Assembly: GCA_043815125.1 (NCBI GenBank)
Contig: JBDRJH010000478.1
Location: forward strand, 1 to 10,276
Direction: 5' to 3'
DNA from: JAUWBF01 sp043815125
GTDB taxonomy: Bacteria > Verrucomicrobiota > Verrucomicrobiia > Opitutales > Opitutaceae
DNA: 10,276 nt
The notes below the pieces were generated by a model. The model was given only the letters and a program-made list of their open reading frames with translations. It ran no database searches and was not told the origin of the DNA. This document shows positions 7,256-10,276 of this stretch, piece by piece. A program made the translations under genes and the position numbers. Every line of letters begins with the position of its first letter. Position 1 is the stretch's first letter.

Positions 7256-7891
7256 TCAGGCGCGAGCACCCACCGCCGCCGGCGCAGTCGCGACCGGAGC
7301 CTTGGCCGGACCGCCGACCCAGGGGCGTCCGGCGGGCAACAGTTCGCGGCCGTAGATCTCGTTGAGGAGGATGCGGGCCATCATATACCACGCGCTGAAC
7401 GCGCAGGCGATGAGCACGTAGGCGGCGACGGTGTTGAGCGCGGGAAACCCGAAGTGTCCCAGATCAAGCAGCACGAAGCCCACCATCAGCAGCGTGAAAG
7501 TCAGCGCCATGGCACCGTGGATGCGCAGCGCGCCGATCCAGAGGATCGCGGAGAGCAAGGTCCACGCGACGAGGAACCAGCCGACGTCGGTCGTGGTCGG
7601 CTTGAGCAGGCCGAACTGCCCGGCGAGCAGCATCAGGCACAGGGCGATCCAGAACGCGCCGTAGGAGGTGAAGGCACAGTAGCCGAAATTGTTGCCGGTT
7701 TTCATTTCCTGCAGGCCGGCGATCATCTGGGTGAGTCCGCCGAAAATCAGGCCGAGCCAGATGACCGGTCCGAGGCCGACGAGGCCCAGGTTGTGCAGCT
7801 GGAGGACCAGCGTGGTGAGGCCAAAGCCGGCGAGGCCGACGACGGCGGGATTGCAGAGTTTGGGAGTGGAAGCGGAGGGCGGTTGGGACAT
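7256..7891 (-). CDS. satP: Acetate uptake transporter, GPR1/FUN34/YaaH (SatP) family
   Basis: A 211-residue inner-membrane protein expected to move acetate, and possibly succinate, with protons. Family signatures are clear: NPAVVGLAGFGLTT at 14-27 (the NPA(P/V)xGL motif) and the TGNNFGYCAFTSYGAFW stretch at 65-81. Six membrane segments are visible at about 15-33, 37-60, 72-94, 103-122, 125-143 and 151-176, the usual number for the family, whose members run about 190-210 residues. The C-terminal tail after residue 185 is proline/alanine-rich and variable. The start at 7891 gives a short polar N-terminus before the signature. No Shine-Dalgarno sequence is seen; instead a stem-loop lies directly upstream (7900-7934). 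The symbol follows the E. coli family member and assumes equivalent function. Confidence 0.92.
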   Translation of the reverse strand: MSQPPSASTPKLCNPAVVGLAGFGLTTLVLQLHNLGLVGLGPVIWLGLIFGGLTQMIAGLQEMKTGNNFGYCAFTSYGAFWIALCLMLLAGQFGLLKPTTTDVGWFLVAWTLLSAILWIGALRIHGAMALTFTLLMVGFVLLDLGHFGFPALNTVAAYVLIACAFSAWYMMARILLNEIYGRELLPAGRPWVGGPAKAPVATAPAAVGARA

Positions 7892-7899
7892 GGCAGGGA

Positions 7900-7934
7900 G
7901 CGAGCGGGCTGGAGGGAAAAACCCACCAGCTCGC
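7900..7934 (-). promoter_or_regulatory. Stem-loop in the 5' leader directly before the SatP-type start codon
   Basis: Read on the plus strand, GCGAG (7900-7904) pairs with CTCGC (7930-7934), CTGG (7909-7912) with CCAG (7926-7929) and GGG (7914-7916) with CCC (7922-7924). There is one mismatch, a four-base bulge (7905-7908) and a five-A loop (7917-7921). In the minus-strand mRNA this is a 12-pair stem with a U5 loop ending 8 nt before the AUG, exactly where a ribosome-binding site would be. It could control translation initiation. The U-run is in the loop, so it is not an intrinsic terminator. Confidence 0.45.
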
Positions 7935-8070
7935 CCACGCGTCGCGGCGCTGTCCAGCCGCCCCGCACGGAACGCGGGCGAAAGACCGGCGGCTACTTGA
8001 GGTTATCCGGTTTGCTGATGCGCACGCGCGCCCACAAACGCGGCCGACCGCGGCCCGACTTTGTCCGATC

Positions 8071-8099
8071 GGCCATTGTTCGCATTACGAACATTGGCC
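8071..8099. promoter_or_regulatory. 29-bp near-perfect dyad: operator for satP or hairpin after the receptor gene
   Basis: GGCCA (8071-8075) with TGGCC (8095-8099), and TGTTCG (8077-8082) with CGAACA (8088-8093), form 11 perfect pairs with one T/T mismatch around the 5-bp centre CATTA. The site lies 180 bp upstream of the transporter start and 29 bp past the receptor stop codon. As DNA it looks like a dimer operator; as RNA it is a strong stem with a five-base loop, but no U-run follows. The half-sites match the TGTTC/GAACA halves reported for Verrucomicrobia LexA, but the spacing is 7 instead of 4. Confidence 0.5.
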
Positions 8100-8128
8100 A
8101 GGTGACGGACCACACGGGAGCGGAGCGG

Positions 8129-9970
8129 TCAGCGGACGCGCCCCGGGGCACCGTCCTCCAGCGCCGCGCCGACGAGGCTGGCGAGTTCGCCGGAGGTGTT
8201 TTTCAGTTCCTGGGATTGGGCGTTGAGTTCCTCGGCGGCGGAGGCGGTTTCCTCGGCGTTGGCGGCGTTGGTCTGGGTGATCTGATCCATCTGGGTGATG
8301 GCGGTGCTGATCTGGGTGAGGCCTTCGCTCTGTTCGCGGGAGGCGACCGCCACCTCGGCGACGAGTTGGTCGACCTCGCGGGCGCGGGTGACGATTTTTT
8401 GGAGTCCCTCGGCGACCCGCGCCGACAGCTGGACGCCCTGGGCGCTGCGCCGGGTGGCGTCCTCGATCTTCTCGGCGGTCTCCTTGGCGGCGACGGCCGA
8501 GCGTTGCGCGAGGGAGCGGACCTCGTCGGCCACGACCGCGAAGCCGGCCCCGGCCTCGCCGGCGCGGGCGGCCTCGACGGCGGCGTTGAGCGCGAGGATG
8601 TTGGTCTGAAAGGCGATCTCGTCGATGGTCTTGATGATCTTGGAAATGTCGTTGGAGGACTGCTGGATCGCGTCCATGGCCTCCTGCATCCGGAGCATCT
8701 CGCCTGCACCCTCCTCGGCGGCGGCGCGGGCGTGCCCGGCGGAGGTCTTGCCGGCGTCGGCATTCTCGGCGTTGCGCTTGGTGGTGCTGGAGAGTTCCTC
8801 GATGGAGGAGCTGATTTCCTCAAGCGAGGCGGCCTGCTCGCTGGAGCCCTCGGCCAGCGACTGGCTGGCGGAGGACACCTGTCCGGAAGCGGCGGCGACC
8901 TGCAGGGCGCCGCGTGAGATGGAGTCGGCGGCGCGGGCGAGCGCCTTGTTCACCCCGCGGATGATGATGAAGGCGGCGAGCGCTCCGGTCAGGAGCATGG
9001 CGATGAGTCCGCCGGTGATCAGGCGGGAGCCGTTGACGAGACTGGCCTCGGATTCACCGGCGTAGCCAAGCATACGATCAACGGAACGTTCCAACAGGCT
9101 TTTGATGACGGTGTCGAAGTCATCGATGGAGGCCGTGCGCGAGGCCAGCAGTCTGGCGGATTCGGCGAAGTTGGCGGTGAGTTCCTCCACTCCGCCGCGA
9201 TAGGTCTGCATGGCTTCGGCGACCTGCTTGAGTTGGCGCTGGTTAAGCTCGTCATAGGCGAGCGCCTGCAGGCGCTCGCGCAATGCGCGGATCTCGTCGA
9301 ACTGGGGCAACGCCTGCGCCATCAGCTCGGGTTGGCGCAGGGCCTGGGCCTTGTAGGCCAGCACCCGGATCGCGTTGCCGAGGACGACAATATCGTTGGC
9401 CAGTTCGGCCTTGAGACGGCGTTCATTCAGTTTTTCGGCGGTGAGCCCCTCGGTGATCTCGGAGGCCATCTTGGTGTCCTGATCGTGGATAAAATCGTTG
9501 ATTTGCTGCAGAAACTGACTGCCGGCGGTGTCGAGCCGGCTGCGGATGTCGGCGAGTTGTTCGAGGTTGGCGACGGTGGCGTCGACCTCGCGACCGTATC
9601 GGTCCAGCGATTGTTCGGCGGAGGACACGCCCTCGGCCAGGGCTACCAACTCGGGGTGGGCGGCGCTGAGTTGGCGGGCTTTGGCCAGGGCGTCCTTCAC
9701 CGCGGCCAAATGCCGGCGGGCCTGCGCGAGTTCGTCGGCATCGCCGGTAAAACTGTAGCTGCGAAATGAGCGCTGGGCGAGCGCCGAGGCCCCGGCAAGG
9801 TCGCTGGCCACCGCGGTCTGCGGGGCGATCGCATCGGCCAAGGAACGCGCGCCCTGGGTGGCGAAGTGCATTTTCCAGACGGCAAGAAATCCGAGGCCAA
9901 GGCCGAACAGCAAGAGCAGAAGAAAGCCGAGGGAAACCCTACGGCCAATGGTCAGTTTGGTGAGATTCAT
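8129..9970 (-). CDS. Methyl-accepting chemotaxis protein
   Basis: A 613-residue chemoreceptor that would control a CheA/CheW array. Topology: short basic N-terminus, TM1 at about 14-32, a helical extracytoplasmic sensor of about 285 residues (33-317), TM2 at about 318-338, then the cytoplasmic signalling domain. The hairpin tip is canonical (DEIAFQTNILALNAAVEA at 450-467, then GFAVVADEVRSLAQRSA at 476-492), flanked by A/S/E/Q-rich heptad repeats with likely methylation sites (for example SSEQAASLEEIS and NAEETASAAEE). Only about 20 residues (339-360) separate TM2 from these heptads, so I see no normal HAMP domain. The all-helical sensor fits the 4HB or the larger HBM (helical bimodular) types. 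No CheR-binding pentapeptide ends the protein. It lies between valS and the acetate transporter on the same strand. The start at 9970 is directly before the basic N-terminus. Confidence 0.95.
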   Translation of the reverse strand: MNLTKLTIGRRVSLGFLLLLLFGLGLGFLAVWKMHFATQGARSLADAIAPQTAVASDLAGASALAQRSFRSYSFTGDADELAQARRHLAAVKDALAKARQLSAAHPELVALAEGVSSAEQSLDRYGREVDATVANLEQLADIRSRLDTAGSQFLQQINDFIHDQDTKMASEITEGLTAEKLNERRLKAELANDIVVLGNAIRVLAYKAQALRQPELMAQALPQFDEIRALRERLQALAYDELNQRQLKQVAEAMQTYRGGVEELTANFAESARLLASRTASIDDFDTVIKSLLERSVDRMLGYAGESEASLVNGSRLITGGLIAMLLTGALAAFIIIRGVNKALARAADSISRGALQVAAASGQVSSASQSLAEGSSEQAASLEEISSSIEELSSTTKRNAENADAGKTSAGHARAAAEEGAGEMLRMQEAMDAIQQSSNDISKIIKTIDEIAFQTNILALNAAVEAARAGEAGAGFAVVADEVRSLAQRSAVAAKETAEKIEDATRRSAQGVQLSARVAEGLQKIVTRAREVDQLVAEVAVASREQSEGLTQISTAITQMDQITQTNAANAEETASAAEELNAQSQELKNTSGELASLVGAALEDGAPGRVR

Positions 9971-10153
9971 GGGTTACGAATCCACCCTTCGGCACCGCCG
10001 ACGATATCTGATGCCGCCAAAATGTTTTTTTGTGCGACATAAAACTGACTAACCCGATCAAGCGAAGCCGCTAATGCACGCCCCCTCGCACGAGAATTCG
10101 TGTAGGGGGGGCGGTCCGGTCGGGGGACGCTTCGGGCAAGCGGGGGCGCCCGC
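9971..10153. other. Intergenic region between valS and the chemoreceptor gene
   Basis: This 183-bp gap holds the strong hairpin after valS (10079-10113) and an AT-rich stretch (about 10001-10062), where the receptor promoter probably lies. On the minus strand TTGATC (10061-10056) is a possible -35, but no correctly spaced -10 follows, and I see no clear sigma-28 or sigma-54 motif. GAAGGG, about 15 nt before the ATG, is a poorly placed Shine-Dalgarno candidate. Confidence 0.45.
10079..10113 (-). terminator. Strong hairpin downstream of valS, probable terminator lacking a U-run
   Basis: CGCCCCC (10079-10085) pairs with GGGGGCG (10107-10113), extended by one wobble and one further pair; after a small internal loop, CACGA (10089-10093) pairs with TCGTG (10098-10102) around the tetraloop GAAT. 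It begins about 40 nt after the valS stop. A smaller stem, CGCTT (10128-10132) with AAGCG (10138-10142), lies between. No T-rich tract follows on the minus strand, so the termination mechanism is uncertain. Confidence 0.55.
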
Positions 10154-10276
10154 TCAGCCGAGGGCGGCGAGCAGGCGCTCCAACTCGGCGCGCTTGGCCT
10201 GTTGGTCGGCGAGCTGTTTTCGCGCGCCTTCGAGCACGGCGGACGGGGCCTTGCTGGTGAAGGCCTCGTTGGACAG
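10154..10276 (-). CDS. valS: Valyl-tRNA synthetase, C-terminal fragment
   Basis: The last 40 residues of a minus-strand gene entering from the right edge. The segment opens LSNEAFTSKAPSAVLEGARK and ends ELERLLAALG before TGA. This matches the conserved end of ValS, 'L(S/N)NE.F..KAP..VV...R..L', which is the second helix of the C-terminal coiled-coil arm that contacts tRNA-Val. ValS charges tRNA-Val in the cytoplasm; the catalytic, editing and anticodon-binding domains lie outside the window. The final residues are charged and helical, as expected. The fragment is short, but the LSNE-F-x-KAP motif is characteristic. Confidence 0.87.
   Translation of the reverse strand: MSNEAFTSKAPSAVLEGARKQLADQQAKRAELERLLAALG

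Larger units (their letters stand above)
7892..8128. promoter_or_regulatory. Upstream region of the SatP-type gene
   Basis: This 237-bp gap lies between the chemotaxis-receptor stop and the transporter start, both on the minus strand. It contains a stem-loop beside the start codon (7900-7934), a 29-bp dyad (8071-8099) and, next to it, the 8-bp palindrome CCGATCGG (8065-8072). A short direct repeat, CGCGGCCGAC / CGCGGCCCGAC, lies near 8039-8059. No convincing -10/-35 promoter is visible. I see no gene here. Confidence 0.5.

Noticed and set aside
8077..8093. Canonical LexA (SOS) box
   Set aside because: The half-sites fit, but the spacing is 7 rather than 4, and neither neighbour is a DNA-repair gene. 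It is kept only as an unassigned dyad.
7235..8917. 560-codon plus-strand open frame
   Set aside because: It runs antisense through the SatP-type transporter and the chemoreceptor, both with clear family motifs. Its G/D/E/A-rich low-complexity translation is a GC-rich shadow.
10024..10030. T7 run as a plus-strand intrinsic terminator
   Set aside because: No plus-strand gene precedes it and the upstream stem (CGGCA ... TGCCG) is weak with a long loop; it is more likely just part of the AT-rich promoter area.

Overview
This GC-rich window looks like a chromosomal segment from a Verrucomicrobiota bacterium, most plausibly of the Opitutaceae type. The basis is the gene mix (a formylglycine sulfatase beside a divergent AraC regulator, a YtrA-type GntR/ABC operon with a large atypical permease), the high GC, the mostly weak Shine-Dalgarno sequences, and an intergenic stretch resembling repeats I remember from this phylum. 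The taxonomic call is inference; no rRNA or other definitive marker is present.

Layout, left to right. Positions 1-79 (minus) hold the N-terminus of a probable HTH/WYL regulator. Divergent from it is a tight plus-strand operon: a short GntR (YtrA-like) regulator starting at GTG 268, an ABC ATPase (659-1555), and an ABC-2-like permease with a roughly 295-residue soluble tail (1577-3211). A perfect inverted repeat lies just before the regulator start and overlaps its ribosome-binding site, which suggests autorepression. A convergent gap (3212-3355) holds a perfect 21-bp palindrome. Next comes a sulfatase (minus, 3356-4789) divergent from an AraC-family regulator (4872-5738), a common regulator/target arrangement.

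The stretch 5739-6769 is less GC-rich. It holds a degenerate palindromic repeat-like element, a short perfect hairpin and an orphan lipoprotein gene (5970-6584). A second small lipoprotein (6770-7234) follows. It converges on a minus-strand series read from the right edge: the C-terminus of valyl-tRNA synthetase (10154-10276), a strong hairpin, a methyl-accepting chemotaxis protein with no recognisable HAMP domain (8129-9970), and a GPR1/FUN34/YaaH (SatP) acetate transporter (7256-7891). The gap between the last two carries a 29-bp dyad and, next to the transporter start codon, a 35-nt stem-loop.

I see no clearly novel multi-gene system, phage, CRISPR array, insertion sequence or RNA gene. 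The observations most worth checking are the unassigned dyads and hairpins, the permease tail and the HAMP-less receptor beside an acetate transporter.
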